From Pseudomonadaceae bacterium SI-3 (GTDB lineage Bacteria; Pseudomonadota; Gammaproteobacteria; Pseudomonadales; Pseudomonadaceae): a DNA stretch of 64,000 nt. Of this stretch, positions 1 to 9,442 are shown piece after piece. The first letter of the stretch is position 1. Each line of letters starts with the position of its first letter. Location of the stretch: the NCBI GenBank assembly GCA_004010935.1, contig CP026511.1, positions 1,054,001-1,118,000 of the forward strand. Reading direction: 5' to 3'. Under the pieces are notes generated by a model. That model was not told the origin of the DNA, ran no database searches, and saw only the letters and a program-made list of their open reading frames with translations. Both the position numbers and the translations under genes were made by a program.

Positions 1-799
1 CCGGGGCGGTTCGCCTTACTGCTATCCGAATCAGTTGCCGTTCGCGGTCGGACTGGCTGAGATCGAGCATATCGCTGGCCCAGTCCGGCAACAGGTCGAT
101 GCCGGCGCGCATCATCAAGGCACCGAACGGCTTGGCGAGGCGACTCGGAGCGGGCGCTTCGAACAGGATGCGTACGATCTCCCGAGAGCGCTCATCACAG
201 CGCAGTTCTGGCCGGATAGCCGCGAAATAGTCCTCTATCTGCTGCCGCGAGCGCGGCACCTTGCGTGCGCCGAGCGCTTCGGCAATACGTGCGACCTCGG
301 TGTAGTAGCGGTCCTGTTCCTGACCTGGCAATGCCGGGTTGAGGTAACGCAGGTGCGCCTTGAGAAAGCTGCTGACTTCGGCGACATGCACCCAGGTCAG
401 CAGGTCCGGGTCGTACGCGGCGTACGGGCGGCCGTCGGGTGCGTGGCCGGTAACCTTCAGGTGAATGGCTCGGACCCGTTCAATCAACCGCTGCGCATCG
501 GCCTGGCTACCAAAGGTGGTCGCCGAGATGAACTGGCCGGTGCGACGCAGTCGGCCGAGCAGATCGTCGCGGAAATTCGAGTGATCCCAGACGCCGGCGA
601 GCGCAAGCGGATGCAGGGCTTGGAGCAGCAGTGCGGAAATGCCGCCGATTAGCATCGAGGTAAAGTCGCCGTGCACGCGCCAGCAGACCGAAGCTGGGCC
701 GAACAGACCGGGGTCGCCTGGCGGGTTTTCGTAGTCGACACCGCCGATGGCCAGCCCGGTGAGGCTGAGCACCTGCGATTCGATGTGACGGCGGATCAT
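1..799 (-). CDS. Oxygenase MpaB family protein (DUF2236), C-terminus cut off by the window edge
   Basis: Reading the minus strand from an ATG at 799 gives an open frame starting MIRRHIESQVLSLTGLAIGG that runs off the window. The block around RVHGDFTSMLIGGISALLLQ followed by LHPLALAGVWDHS, then LTWVHVAE and DRYY, is characteristic of the DUF2236 / MpaB / latex-clearing oxygenase superfamily, haem-type oxygenases of mostly unknown substrate. An in-frame GTG at 925 would lengthen it, but that codon lies inside the inverted repeat I read as the pgi terminator, so I prefer the ATG. It sits downstream of pgi in the same direction. The family assignment is by motif; the substrate is unknown. Confidence 0.75.
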   Translation of the reverse strand, partial: MIRRHIESQVLSLTGLAIGGVDYENPPGDPGLFGPASVCWRVHGDFTSMLIGGISALLLQALHPLALAGVWDHSNFRDDLLGRLRRTGQFISATTFGSQADAQRLIERVRAIHLKVTGHAPDGRPYAAYDPDLLTWVHVAEVSSFLKAHLRYLNPALPGQEQDRYYTEVARIAEALGARKVPRSRQQIEDYFAAIRPELRCDERSREIVRILFEAPAPSRLAKPFGALMMRAGIDLLPDWASDMLDLSQSDRERQLIRIAVRRTAP

Positions 800-922
800 T
801 TCCAAAAGGGCGACATCTGGCTGGGCTGGGAAGTCGAATCTTACTCGATGTCCAGGCGTTACCCAGGCCCAGTCGATCAGCGTGGTGCCGGAGGCGTATC
901 TGCGAAGCAGCGGAGGAAGGAG

Positions 923-952
923 CACCGGACAGCGGTCAAGCGCTGTCCGGTG
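923..952 (-). terminator. Probable rho-independent terminator of pgi
   Basis: A perfect 12-bp inverted repeat (CACCGGACAGCG, 923-934, with CGCTGTCCGGTG, 941-952) and a 6-nt loop begin about 12 nt past the pgi stop codon. The T-run on the minus strand is weak, so termination efficiency is uncertain. Confidence 0.6.
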
Positions 953-963
953 TTGCACATCGA

Positions 964-2628
964 TCAGCCGCGATGGCGGCCGCGGAAGAAGTCGATCAAC
1001 CCCTGGGTCGAGGCGTCTTCGGCGGGTTGCGCATCGAAGCTGGTCATCTGGCCGTATACGGCTTTGCCCAGGTCCTTGCCGAGTTCCACACCCCACTGGT
1101 CGAAGGAGTTGATTCCCCAGATCACGCCTTGGACGAACACCTTGTGCTCATAGAGCGCGATCAGCGCACCAAGGCGGCCGGGGCTGATGGTTTCCATGAC
1201 CACGGTATTGCTTGGCCGATTACCCGGAATGACCTTGTGCGGCGCCAGGCGCTCGACTTCGGCTTCGCTCATGCCTTTTGCACGCAGCTCGGCTTCGGCC
1301 TCTTCGCGCGTCTTGCCGCGCATTAGCGCCTGGCTCTGTGACAGGCAGTTGGCGTACAGCCACTCATGGTGATCGGCAACCGGATTGTGACTGACCACTG
1401 GCACGATGAAATCTGCCGGAATCAGCGGCGTGCCCTGGTGCAGCAGCTGGTGGTAAGCGTGCTGGCCGTTGGCGCCGACGCCGCCCCAAATCACCGGTCC
1501 GGTGGTGCAGGACACTGGGGTGCCGTCCTGACGCACGCTCTTGCCGTTGGATTCCATGTCCATCTGCTGCAGGTGTTTGACGAAGTTTCGCAGATAGTGG
1601 TCATAGGGCAGGAAGGCGTAGCTCTGCGCGTCCCAGAAGTTGTGATACCAGATGCCCAACATCGCCAGCAGAATCGGCATGTTGCTTTCGAACGGCTCGT
1701 TGAGGAAGTGCTGGTCCATGCTGTACGCGCCGGAGAGCAAGTCCTTGAAGTTGGACATGCCGATGGCCAGTGCGATCGGCAGACCGATGGCCGACCATAG
1801 CGAGTAGCGGCCGCCAACCCAGTCCCACATCGGGAAGATATTCTTCTCGCGGATACCAAACTCGACGGCGGCTTTCTTGTTGCTTGTGACAGCGATGAAA
1901 TGCCGGTAGAGCTTTTCTTCGGTGCCGCCTTTGCCTAGGTACCAAGTGCGTGCAGCTTGGGCGTTCTTCAGCGTTTCGAGGGTGCCGAAGGTCTTGCTGG
2001 AAATGATGAACAGCGTGGTCTCGACGTTCAGTTTGGCGGTCACCTCGCGGAACTCGCTACCGTCGATATTCGCCAGGTAATGAGTGCGCACGCCGTGCTG
2101 AGTAAAGGGCAGGAGCGCTTCGGAGACCAGCTGTGGACCGAGGAAGGATCCTCCGATGCCGATGTTGACCACGTCGGTGATGGTCTTGTCGCTGAAGCCG
2201 CGCCAAAGGTTGTTATGAATACGGGTGACGATGTCAGTCATCTGCGCCAGGGCAGCATGCACGTCACGCATGATGTTCTGCCCGTCGACCATCACCGATT
2301 CGCCCATGGGTCGTCGCAACGCGGTGTGCAGCACTGGACGATTTTCTGAGCCGTTGATTCGCTCGCCTTCGAACATGGCGCGAGCCGCTTGCTCGACGCC
2401 AGCCTCGCGGGCCAGGTTCACCAGCAGAGTGCGAGTCTCGGGGGTGATCAGGTTCTTCGAATAATCGAGAAACAGGCCGCAACAGGATACCGACAGGTCA
2501 TCGAAGCGCGTCGGATCGGCCTTGAATGCCTCGCGCATGCTGAAGTTTTGCATGGTCAGGCGGTGTTCTTCCAAAGCCTTCCAGGATGGCAGGCCGGTGG
2601 CATCGAGAGGGTGCTGGTAGTAACTCAT
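964..2628 (-). CDS. pgi: Glucose-6-phosphate isomerase
   Basis: Interconverts glucose-6-phosphate and fructose-6-phosphate in the cytoplasm. The 554-residue product is close to the usual bacterial length of about 550. It shows the family signatures [11 protein letters not shown] in the sugar-phosphate site, the [13 protein letters not shown] block, the [10 protein letters not shown] segment with the catalytic histidine, and QWGVELGK near the C-terminus with the active-site lysine. In pseudomonads, which lack a working phosphofructokinase, the enzyme mainly serves gluconeogenesis and recycling of Entner-Doudoroff products. It is a single gene followed by a stem-loop. The start ATG is the natural N-terminus ([10 protein letters not shown]) and begins after a 333-base gap from panD. 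Confidence 0.97.
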   Translation of the reverse strand: MSYYQHPLDATGLPSWKALEEHRLTMQNFSMREAFKADPTRFDDLSVSCCGLFLDYSKNLITPETRTLLVNLAREAGVEQAARAMFEGERINGSENRPVLHTALRRPMGESVMVDGQNIMRDVHAALAQMTDIVTRIHNNLWRGFSDKTITDVVNIGIGGSFLGPQLVSEALLPFTQHGVRTHYLANIDGSEFREVTAKLNVETTLFIISSKTFGTLETLKNAQAARTWYLGKGGTEEKLYRHFIAVTSNKKAAVEFGIREKNIFPMWDWVGGRYSLWSAIGLPIALAIGMSNFKDLLSGAYSMDQHFLNEPFESNMPILLAMLGIWYHNFWDAQSYAFLPYDHYLRNFVKHLQQMDMESNGKSVRQDGTPVSCTTGPVIWGGVGANGQHAYHQLLHQGTPLIPADFIVPVVSHNPVADHHEWLYANCLSQSQALMRGKTREEAEAELRAKGMSEAEVERLAPHKVIPGNRPSNTVVMETISPGRLGALIALYEHKVFVQGVIWGINSFDQWGVELGKDLGKAVYGQMTSFDAQPAEDASTQGLIDFFRGRHRG

Positions 2629-2907
2629 GGTTGTGCGGCTTCCTTTGCTTTGGCGGACTGTCTGCGGCTCTGCGATTCGTTCGGACAGTCATTCGATCAT
2701 GCTGGCACGCTGGCATTCGTCCTGAATGTGACAGGCGCGTTCCGCTGCGGCTGGACCGCAACGGCGGCGGCGCATCCTGCACCGTCGAGACTGGTCTGAC
2801 TGGCAAAAACGCGCGGCGTTCCGAAGCGTTGCGCACAGGGTACGGATAGCGGCCAGAACAGGGCGACCATTGCAGATTTCCGCCGCCAGGGGAAACCCTT
2901 TGCACAC
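2629..2907. other. Intergenic stretch between pgi and the panD terminator
   Basis: No convincing gene. It should hold the pgi promoter on the minus strand. The short frames on both strands here have no recognisable motif and no good ribosome binding site. Confidence 0.5.
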
Positions 2908-2943
2908 AAAAAAGCCCGCGTCACGCTTGGCGATGCGGGCTTT
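2908..2943 (-). terminator. Rho-independent terminator of the panD transcript
   Basis: AAAGCCCGC (2911-2919) pairs with GCGGGCTTT (2935-2943). On the minus strand the hairpin is followed by a run of six T. It lies about 20 nt past the panD stop. Confidence 0.85.
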
Positions 2944-2961
2944 CGAACAACCGATGGTGAA

Positions 2962-3342
2962 TCAGGCGACCTGAACTGGAATCGCGTTGCTGGTGTGACT
3001 GAGATCCCCATCAGCGCCCATATACAGAACGTGTGGTTTGAAGCTAGCCAGTTCGGCTTCGCTGTAGTGGGCGTAGGCACAGATAATCACCCGATGACCA
3101 ACGCCAGCCTTGTGTGCGGCGGCGCCGTTGACGGAAATGATCTTCGAGCCTTCTTCGCCACGGATGGCATAGGTCGTGAAGCGCTCGCCGTTGTCGACGT
3201 TGTAGATCTGGATCTGCTCGTATTCGCGGATGCCGGCGAGGTCCAGCCAGTCACCGTCGATGGCGCAGGAGCCTTCGTAATCCAGCACCGAATGGGTCAC
3301 CTGGGCGCGGTGCAGTTTAGCCTTGAGCATGATGGCGTGCAT
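2962..3342 (-). CDS. panD: Aspartate 1-decarboxylase (pyruvoyl proenzyme)
   Basis: Decarboxylates L-aspartate to beta-alanine, the substrate PanC joins to pantoate. The 126-residue proenzyme carries the self-cleavage site Gly24-Ser25 in the conserved context YEGSCAID; cleavage converts Ser25 into the pyruvoyl cofactor. The early [10 protein letters not shown] segment and the later NGAAAH motif are typical. The length equals that of the E. coli enzyme. It lies 102 bases downstream of panC on the same strand, so panB-panC-panD probably form one transcript ending at the hairpin just beyond. Confidence 0.97.
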   Translation of the reverse strand: MHAIMLKAKLHRAQVTHSVLDYEGSCAIDGDWLDLAGIREYEQIQIYNVDNGERFTTYAIRGEEGSKIISVNGAAAHKAGVGHRVIICAYAHYSEAELASFKPHVLYMGADGDLSHTSNAIPVQVA

Positions 3343-3444
3343 GGCGGGGTCCTCCGGAGGCGCAAGCGGCGCAGAGTGTGCCCGAACCCTCAGGTCGGTT
3401 CAAGACCGAGGGCCGAGCTGGGTTATGCCGATGATCGGCCGTTA

Positions 3445-4308
3445 TCAGTCCACTGGCGGAGCGATGTCGACCAGCAGGTTATCCAGCAACCGAGTCTTGC
3501 CCAGGAACGCTGCGGCGAGGATCACAACTTCGTGGCTGTCTGGCTTGACCGGTTGCAGGTCCGCGGCGTTGCGGATCTCCAAGTAGTCGGGCCGCAAGCC
3601 GGCAGCCTGCAGTGCCTGATGGCCGGATGCGAGCAGGGCGGGGTAGTCCCGTTCTCCGTTGCGCAGGGCGTCCGCCAGCTGTTGCAGCGTACTGTGAAGT
3701 ACGGGCGCGGTTGCGCGCTCGTCGGCGCTGAGGTAACCGTTGCGCGAAGACAGTGCGAGGCCGTCGTCAGCCCGCACGATGGGTTCGCCAATGATCTGCA
3801 CGGGCATGTTCAGGTCGCGGACCATGGTGCGGATAACCGCCAGTTGCTGGAAATCCTTCTGGCCGAAGACCGCAAGGTCCGGCAGCACCATGTTAAACAG
3901 CTTGCTCACCACGGTCGAAACGCCGTCGAAGTGCCCTGGGCGGCTGCCGCCACAGAGTCCCTCGGACACGCCCGGTACCCGAACGATGGTCTGCAGTGCC
4001 TGGCCGTGCGGGTACATTTCCTCGACGCTGGGCGCGAACAGCAGGTGGCAGCCGGCCTCGAACAGCTTGTCCTGGTCGGCCGCGAGCGTACGTGGATAGC
4101 TGGCGAGGTCTTCGTTGGGGCCGAACTGCAGCGGATTGACGAAGATGCTGGCAACCACGAAGTCGGCACGCTGGCCAGCCTTCTTGACCAGTGCGATATG
4201 GCCGGCATGCAGGTTGCCCATGGTCGGCACGAAGCCGATGCGCTTGCCTTCGCCCCGCGCGCGGGCCACCGCGGCGCGCAGATCAGCAACGGTTTTCACC
4301 ACATTCAT
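3445..4308 (-). CDS. panC: Pantothenate synthetase (pantoate--beta-alanine ligase)
   Basis: Condenses pantoate and beta-alanine using ATP through a pantoyl-adenylate. The 287-residue protein has the nucleotidyltransferase-superfamily signature MGNLHAGH near residue 30, the QKDFQQL motif and the SSRNGYL (KMSKS-like) loop. Its ATG overlaps the panB stop by four bases (ATGA), indicating translational coupling with panB. Together with panD this gives the route from ketoisovalerate and aspartate to pantothenate. Confidence 0.97.
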   Translation of the reverse strand: MNVVKTVADLRAAVARARGEGKRIGFVPTMGNLHAGHIALVKKAGQRADFVVASIFVNPLQFGPNEDLASYPRTLAADQDKLFEAGCHLLFAPSVEEMYPHGQALQTIVRVPGVSEGLCGGSRPGHFDGVSTVVSKLFNMVLPDLAVFGQKDFQQLAVIRTMVRDLNMPVQIIGEPIVRADDGLALSSRNGYLSADERATAPVLHSTLQQLADALRNGERDYPALLASGHQALQAAGLRPDYLEIRNAADLQPVKPDSHEVVILAAAFLGKTRLLDNLLVDIAPPVD

Positions 4309-5105
4309 GCGGAGAACCCATGTTCGGCTGCAGGAAACTCAACGGACTTGACCGCCTGGACGTACGCGGCAATGGCCGTCGGTATATCGCCATGCTCACG
4401 CATGAAGTTCTTGACGAACTTTGGCGCTCGGCCGGTCAGCGACAGGCCGAGCATGTCGTGCAGAACCAGTACCTGGCCGTCCGTGTCGCTGCCCGCACCG
4501 ATACCGATGACCGGAACCGTAACCGCTTGTGTGATCCTCGCAGCCAGCTCGCTCGGGACACATTCGAGCAGCAGCATGGCCGCGCCAGCATCCTCAAGCG
4601 CCTTGGCGTCGGCAATCATCTGTTGTGCCTGCGCTTCTTCGCGCCCCTGCACCTTGTACCCCCCAAAGATGTTGACCGCCTGCGGGGTGAGGCCCATGTG
4701 CGCGCAAACCGGGATCCCGCGCTCGGCCAGCAGGCAAATGGACTCGGCCAGCCAGGCTGCGCCTTCGACCTTGACCATGTGGGCGCCGGCCTTCATCAAG
4801 GTCGATGAGTTGTTCAGCGTTTGCTCGACGGTCGCGTTGGCCATGAACGGCAGATCAGCGACGATCATGGCGCCGCGGTTGCCGCGTTTGACACAGGCCG
4901 TGTGGTACGCCATCTCGTCAACCGAAACCGGCAGCGTGCTGTCGTGACCTTGCAGGACCATGCCCAGGGAGTCGCCGATCAGCAGCATCTCGACACCAGC
5001 TTCGCAGGCTGTCTTGGCGAAGGTTGCGTCATAGCAGGTCAGCATGACGATCTTCTCGCCTTTCTGCTTGAGGCCTTGCAGGGTGGTCAGGGTTACGTCT
5101 GGCAT
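4305..5105 (-). CDS. panB: 3-methyl-2-oxobutanoate hydroxymethyltransferase
   Basis: Transfers a one-carbon unit from methylene-tetrahydrofolate to alpha-ketoisovalerate, making ketopantoate. The 266-residue product has the family blocks [26 protein letters not shown] with a metal-ligand aspartate, and KVEGA in the barrel. A strong ribosome binding site (AGGAGG on the minus strand) precedes the ATG. It is the first gene of the panB-panC-panD cluster. An odd tandem repeat lies about 130-165 bases upstream, between it and folK. Confidence 0.97.
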   Translation of the reverse strand: MPDVTLTTLQGLKQKGEKIVMLTCYDATFAKTACEAGVEMLLIGDSLGMVLQGHDSTLPVSVDEMAYHTACVKRGNRGAMIVADLPFMANATVEQTLNNSSTLMKAGAHMVKVEGAAWLAESICLLAERGIPVCAHMGLTPQAVNIFGGYKVQGREEAQAQQMIADAKALEDAGAAMLLLECVPSELAARITQAVTVPVIGIGAGSDTDGQVLVLHDMLGLSLTGRAPKFVKNFMREHGDIPTAIAAYVQAVKSVEFPAAEHGFSA

Positions 5106-5230
5106 GAAAGCCGTCCTCCTAAAGCCTCTCGGGGATCACGTTGCAGGCGGAGCGTCAGGGTTGCCCCGTTTCGATGCGTGCCGGCAGAGGGCGCTTATAG
5201 TCCTGATGGCGGCGGGCTAAGTCAATCGCG

Positions 5231-5270
5231 AGTGTTACCCGCAGGTTACGTCTGTTACCCAGTGGTTACA
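5231..5270. repeat. Two tandem 20-bp units containing GTTACCC-N3-GGTTAC
   Basis: GTTAC occurs at 5234, 5245, 5254 and 5265, forming two 20-bp direct units between the folK stop codon and the panB start. The last copy overlaps the folK stop. The near-helical spacing would suit a protein binding one face of the DNA, but no factor is known to me. Confidence 0.5.
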
Positions 5271-5760
5271 GCGGGTCGCGGAGCCGCTCGAGGCCTTCAA
5301 ATGGGCAGGCAGCGAGCAACTCAACAAGCGAGCGGCCATCGGCGAGCTTGAGTTCGGCGGGGGCAATCTCGGCCAGCGGGTAGAGCACAAAGGCCCGCGC
5401 ATGCATGTGGTAATGCGGAACCGTCAGGCGGGGCTCGCTGATCAGCCGATTACCGAACAGCAGAATATCGAGATCCAGTGTGCGAGGGCCCCAGCGCTCG
5501 GCTTTGCGCTCACGCCCTTGAGCGAGCTCGATCGCTTGCAGCGCATCAAGCAGAGCAAGCGGTGACAGCGAAGTATCCAGCGCCGCCACGGCATTGTTGT
5601 ATCGGGGCTGGTCAGCAGGGCCGAGCGGGTCGCTGAGATAAAGCGAGGAGACGACTGCCAATTGCGAGTTGGGAATGCGTGCCAAAGCGTCCAGGGCGCC
5701 GCGAAGCTGCTGGCGTGGCTCGGCCAGATTGCTGCCGAGGCCGATGTACACACGTTCCAT
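5266..5760 (-). CDS. folK: 2-amino-4-hydroxy-6-hydroxymethyldihydropteridine pyrophosphokinase
   Basis: Transfers pyrophosphate from ATP to 6-hydroxymethyl-dihydropterin in folate synthesis. I place the start at the ATG at 5760 (MERVYIGLGSN), because that is the canonical HPPK N-terminus; the longer in-frame extension lies inside pcnB. This gives 164 residues, the usual size. The RWGPRTLDLDILLFG block (magnesium and substrate site) and the LTVPHYHMHARAFVLYPL segment are diagnostic. The start lies one base past the pcnB stop, so the two genes are a coupled pair. PanB upstream on the map uses a folate cofactor. Confidence 0.95.
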   Translation of the reverse strand: MERVYIGLGSNLAEPRQQLRGALDALARIPNSQLAVVSSLYLSDPLGPADQPRYNNAVAALDTSLSPLALLDALQAIELAQGRERKAERWGPRTLDLDILLFGNRLISEPRLTVPHYHMHARAFVLYPLAEIAPAELKLADGRSLVELLAACPFEGLERLRDPL

Positions 5761-5761
5761 A

Positions 5762-7162
5762 TCAGTCCGCTGATGCGGGTGCGCTTTCGTTCGGGCCCCG
5801 CTTGCGACGGTTGCTTCGGCGACGTTTGCGCGGCGCACCGTTACCTTCGTCTTTGCTGCTGAGGCCACGAATCATGTTACGGCGCTCACTGTCGCTGGCT
5901 TCCTGGTAGTCGGTCCACCATTCGCCAAGACCATCGGTTCCCTCGCCGGCGCTCTCTCGCAACAGCAGAAAATCGTAGCCAGCGCGGAAGCGTGGATTCT
6001 CCAGTAGCTGGTCTGCACGACGTCCTTGTCGGCGTGGCAAGCGTTCCTGCATGTCCCAGATCTCGCGCATGGGCATGGTGAAACGCTTGGGAATGGCCGT
6101 GCGCTGGCACTGTTCCCATATGAGGTCATGCGCGGCTTCCTGCATCGCCGGTATTGGCGGCAGGCCGCGCGCTTGGACCTCGGCGACGCGCGCCGGCAAG
6201 GCCGGCCAGAGCAGGGCCGCAAACAGGAATGCCGGGGTGACGGGCTTGCCTTGGGCGATGCGCAGGTCGGTATTGGCCAGGGCGTTGCGGATCAGCGTAC
6301 CGGCATACTCAGGGTTGTCTTCCAGCGCATCGGCGCTGGCCGGAAATAGCGGTGCGAACAGGTCGTACTCAAGCAGCAAATCGAAGGTGCGTTCGGCTTT
6401 ACCGCTAAGGAACAGCTTGATGATCTCGTCGAACAAGCGCGCAGACGGCACGTCGTTCAATAGGTCGGCCAGGTCGGCAATCGGCTCGGCGCTATGCTTT
6501 TCGATCTCGAAGTCGAGCTTGGCGGCGAAGCGGACCGCTCTCAGCATGCGTACCGGATCTTCTTGGTACCGCTGCTCTGGGTCGCCGATCAGGCGGATCA
6601 GTCTGTTGCGAATGTCGTGGACCCCGTGGGTGTGGTCGAGGATCCGCTCGCTGGAAGGATCGTAGTACAGAGCGTTAATGGTGAAATCGCGGCGCTGCGC
6701 ATCGTCTTCTAGCGTGCCATAGATGTTGTCACGCAGAATCCGCCCGCTCTCGTTGCGCGAAGCCAGGTGGTTGGGTTCATCATCATCATCTTCTTCGGGA
6801 TGATTGGCGCGGAAGGTTGCGACCTCGATGATCTCGCGGCCGAAGTGCACGTGAACCAGCTTGAAGCGACGACCGATGACACGTGCATTACGAAACTCGG
6901 CACGCACCTGTTCGGGCGTGGCACTGGTAGCCACGTCGTAGTCCTTTGGCTCCAGATCGAGCAGCAGGTCGCGGACGCATCCACCCACGACATACGCCTC
7001 GTAGCCGGCATGCTGGAGCCGCTCGACCACACTGACGGCGTGCCGGCTGAGATCGTTGCGGTGCAGCGAATGCTGCCGGCTGGACAGTATTTCGGGGGTG
7101 CGACGAGGATGCGGGAGTCGGCGCAGGGGTAAACGAAAAGACTGGAACAGCTTTTTCAGCAT
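5762..7162 (-). CDS. pcnB: Poly(A) polymerase I
   Basis: Adds 3' poly(A) tails that speed RNA decay. I choose the ATG at 7162 (MLKKLFQSFRLPLRR), giving 466 residues; a longer frame to 7297 has no family support. The nucleotidyltransferase signature VVGGCVRDLLLDLEPKDYDVAT holds the GG motif and the DYD catalytic aspartates. A basic C-terminus ending in an arginine- and lysine-rich tail (RKRRRSNRRKRG) is typical of the enzyme and likely binds RNA. The gene follows crcZ and precedes folK; the cbrB-crcZ-pcnB-folK order is the standard pseudomonad arrangement. Confidence 0.95.
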   Translation of the reverse strand: MLKKLFQSFRLPLRRLPHPRRTPEILSSRQHSLHRNDLSRHAVSVVERLQHAGYEAYVVGGCVRDLLLDLEPKDYDVATSATPEQVRAEFRNARVIGRRFKLVHVHFGREIIEVATFRANHPEEDDDDEPNHLASRNESGRILRDNIYGTLEDDAQRRDFTINALYYDPSSERILDHTHGVHDIRNRLIRLIGDPEQRYQEDPVRMLRAVRFAAKLDFEIEKHSAEPIADLADLLNDVPSARLFDEIIKLFLSGKAERTFDLLLEYDLFAPLFPASADALEDNPEYAGTLIRNALANTDLRIAQGKPVTPAFLFAALLWPALPARVAEVQARGLPPIPAMQEAAHDLIWEQCQRTAIPKRFTMPMREIWDMQERLPRRQGRRADQLLENPRFRAGYDFLLLRESAGEGTDGLGEWWTDYQEASDSERRNMIRGLSSKDEGNGAPRKRRRSNRRKRGPNESAPASAD

Positions 7163-7298
7163 GAGAGGCACTGTGTGGCGAAATGACAAGGTGGCGACGT
7201 GAATAGCCACGAAACAGGCGTGGATTCTAGCACCGGGAGCAGGGATGGTGAACGAAGCGCGGAGAGGTGTCAAAACTCGGCCGAGGCCAGAAAGCACT

Positions 7299-7320
7299 AG
7301 GGGGAGCCGAAGCTCCCCCT
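7299..7320 (-). terminator. Terminator at the 3' end of crcZ
   Basis: A perfect 9-bp stem (AGGGGGAGC, 7299-7307, with GCTCCCCCT, 7312-7320). On the minus strand it closes on a UUCG tetraloop, an unusually stable hairpin. The following minus-strand bases are only moderately T-rich. Confidence 0.8.
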
Positions 7321-7666
7321 TTAAATGATGTCGCGTGCTTTGTTGTTATTAGTATTTCGGGCGTGTTGTTTTTGTTTGGGTCACCCGTTCCCTTCAGCTA
7401 TCGCATCCAGGAATCGCTCCTACGTTGGGAGCAAAGAGCAAACGGATTTCTTTGGTCGCTGATTTACCATCGATCATTCGATCCAACCAGTTCAGGCGCT
7501 GCTTATGCAGTTTTTGTTGTTCTCAGCCTGGTCGTGGGGCAAAACCCCATTTGGCATTTCCTCTCCAAAAGAATCAGTTAGCTACGCCTCTGCCTTATTG
7601 TCTTTATTTTGCTAGAGCCGGTACGTCTTGTTCTTATTGTGGGTCTGCTTGTTATTGTTGTTGTGC
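7299..7666 (-). ncRNA. crcZ: CrcZ small RNA, decoy for Hfq/Crc
   Basis: CrcZ is made under CbrB and sigma-54 control and titrates Hfq with Crc through A-rich (CA) motifs, lifting catabolite repression. The minus strand between cbrB and pcnB, its known location in pseudomonads, begins GCACAACAACAATAACAAG at about 7666. Further AAnAAnAA motifs lie at about 7630-7642, 7514-7521, 7365-7376 and 7340-7350. A GG-N10-GC promoter stands just upstream and a UUCG hairpin closes it at 7299. The roughly 368-nt length fits known CrcZ RNAs. No protein is expected; frames crossing the region on the plus strand are antisense. Ends are inferred from promoter and hairpin. Confidence 0.9.
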
Positions 7667-7675
7667 CAGATATAA

Positions 7676-7691
7676 AGCATTCGCCGTGCCA
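7676..7691 (-). promoter_or_regulatory. Sigma-54 promoter of crcZ
   Basis: The minus strand reads TGGCACGGCGAATGCT: GG and GC exactly ten bases apart, matching the -24/-12 consensus. It lies about 11 bases before the inferred crcZ start. CbrB, encoded immediately upstream, is a sigma-54 activator. Confidence 0.85.
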
Positions 7692-7819
7692 GTTTTTGAA
7701 AAGCCTTTAGAATCAATGGGTTGGTCTTTTTGGTTGTTGATCTGGCCCGAAGAGTCTGTAGCGTTCGTTACCGATGAACCCGCATTTTGTTACGTCTTGG
7801 TAGTGGGGGTAACAGCTCG

Positions 7820-9241
7820 CTACCCAGCCGTGGCCGATTTGCGTCGTGGGATCCCGAGCCGCTGACGACGCTCCCAAAGGCACTTGCGGCTGATGCCCAG
7901 CTTGCGTGCCAGCTCGGTCTCGGTCATGTGGTCCTGGTGCTCAAGTACGAAATGCTGAAAGTAGTCTTCCAGCGATAGATCCTCGGTCGGCTCGTTGCTG
8001 GTCGAGACAGCGGAACCTAGAAGGGCACCGGGTTCATCAAAATCCTCGTCGAGGGGGTCGAGCTCGATGTCGATACCCAGCAGCTCAGCACTGATTTCTT
8101 CGCTCTCACTGAGAATCGCCGCCCGCTCGATGGCATTCTCCAGTTCGCGCACGTTCCCCGGCCAGGTGTATTGCCGTACGGCCTGCTCGGCCTCTCGGGA
8201 GAAGTGCAACCCCTCGGTGGCCATGCGCGCACTCTGGCGTGCCAGGAAGGCCTTGGCGATTTCCAGCACGTCGGCGCCGCGCTCGCGTAGGGGGGGCAGT
8301 TTCAAGGCGATGACATGCAGCCGGTAGTAGAGGTCCTCACGAAATTGCCCATTCTTGGCCAGCGTTTTCAGGTCACGGTGGGTCGCGGCGACCAGGCGCA
8401 CATCGACTTTTTGCGACTGGGTAGAGCCTACCCGCCGGATCTCGCCTTCCTGCAATACGCGTAACAACCGCGCCTGTGCTTCCAGAGGCAGCTCACCGAT
8501 TTCGTCGAGGAACAGGGTGCCACCATCTGCGGCCTCGACCAGGCCGGCGCGACCCGCACTGGCGCCGGTAAAGGCCCCTTTCTCGTGACCGAAGAGTTCG
8601 GATTCGATCAGGCTTTCCGGAATGGCGGCGCAGTTGACTGAAATCATCGGCGCCTTGGCGCGACGGGAAAGGTTATGCAGCGCGCGGGCAACAAGCTCTT
8701 TACCTGTACCCGATTCGCCTTGGATCAGCACATTGGAGTCGGTTGGGGCGACCTTGCGTATCTTGCCGAACAAATCCTGCATCGGGCCGCAGCGTCCGAT
8801 GATGCCAATCTCACCATTGATCGAGTCGTCTGTCTTGCCGGCAACGGGCGTGGCGCTGCGCGACGCCTCAGCCGGCGCCGAGGCGGCCTGCTGCCGATCA
8901 TGAAGAATGCGCGCCACGGTCTGCAGCATCTCGTCGTGGTCAAAGGGCTTGGCGATGTAGTCCACTGCCCCCATTTTCATCGAGTCCACTGCCGACCGTA
9001 GGCTGGCGTAGCTGGTCATGATAAGCACGGGAGTGCCTTCGGCCAGCTTGATCAGTTCGGTGCCGGGCCTGCCAGGCAGACGCAGATCGCTGACGATGAG
9101 ATCAAAGGAGGGAATGCTGAAGCGCTCTTGTGCCTCCTGCACCGAGCCGGCTTCACTCACCTCGTACTGGTTGCGCTCGAGCAGTCGGCGCAGGGCGGAG
9201 CGGATAATGGTTTCGTCTTCGACGATCAGAATATGGGACAT
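7820..9241 (-). CDS. cbrB: CbrB, sigma-54-dependent response regulator
   Basis: Activates sigma-54 promoters, above all crcZ, when phosphorylated by CbrA, setting carbon/nitrogen balance. I take the ATG at 9241 ([11 protein letters not shown]); the 473 residues match family length. The receiver comes first, with phospho-acceptor Asp52 in IVSDLRLPG. The AAA+ domain has Walker A GESGTGKE and the GAFTGA loop that contacts sigma-54. A Fis-type helix-turn-helix ([20 protein letters not shown]) ends the protein. It lies 201 bases after cbrA in the same direction, with crcZ downstream. Confidence 0.95.
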   Translation of the reverse strand: MSHILIVEDETIIRSALRRLLERNQYEVSEAGSVQEAQERFSIPSFDLIVSDLRLPGRPGTELIKLAEGTPVLIMTSYASLRSAVDSMKMGAVDYIAKPFDHDEMLQTVARILHDRQQAASAPAEASRSATPVAGKTDDSINGEIGIIGRCGPMQDLFGKIRKVAPTDSNVLIQGESGTGKELVARALHNLSRRAKAPMISVNCAAIPESLIESELFGHEKGAFTGASAGRAGLVEAADGGTLFLDEIGELPLEAQARLLRVLQEGEIRRVGSTQSQKVDVRLVAATHRDLKTLAKNGQFREDLYYRLHVIALKLPPLRERGADVLEIAKAFLARQSARMATEGLHFSREAEQAVRQYTWPGNVRELENAIERAAILSESEEISAELLGIDIELDPLDEDFDEPGALLGSAVSTSNEPTEDLSLEDYFQHFVLEHQDHMTETELARKLGISRKCLWERRQRLGIPRRKSATAG

Positions 9242-9442
9242 CAGTACTCTCTCGACGGTCTGAAGGCGGCTACACGGTGGTGGGAACGGCGCCAAAAGAG
9301 GGCTCGTTCCCGAACCTGTGCTAGTTGCCGCGCTGCGGCTTGGTGCGGGGTGCCAGTGTCATCTTCATCCAGGACGCGGCGGGGCCAGCTATACGCTGGG
9401 CCGCCCATGGTCGAGACTTGGCAGAAAACGGCCGGTGCCTCG

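Noticed and set aside
799..925. Longer start (GTG 925) for the MpaB-type gene
   Set aside because: The GTG lies inside the perfect inverted repeat interpreted as the pgi terminator; the ATG at 799 gives the usual family N-terminus.
2995..4947. 650-codon open frame on the plus strand across panD, panC and panB
   Set aside because: It is antisense to three clearly coding genes; long antisense frames are common in GC-rich DNA. The product has no recognisable domains.
7425..7865. Plus-strand frames through the crcZ region
   Set aside because: They are antisense to crcZ and extend into cbrB. The region is AT-richer because of the A-rich RNA motifs.
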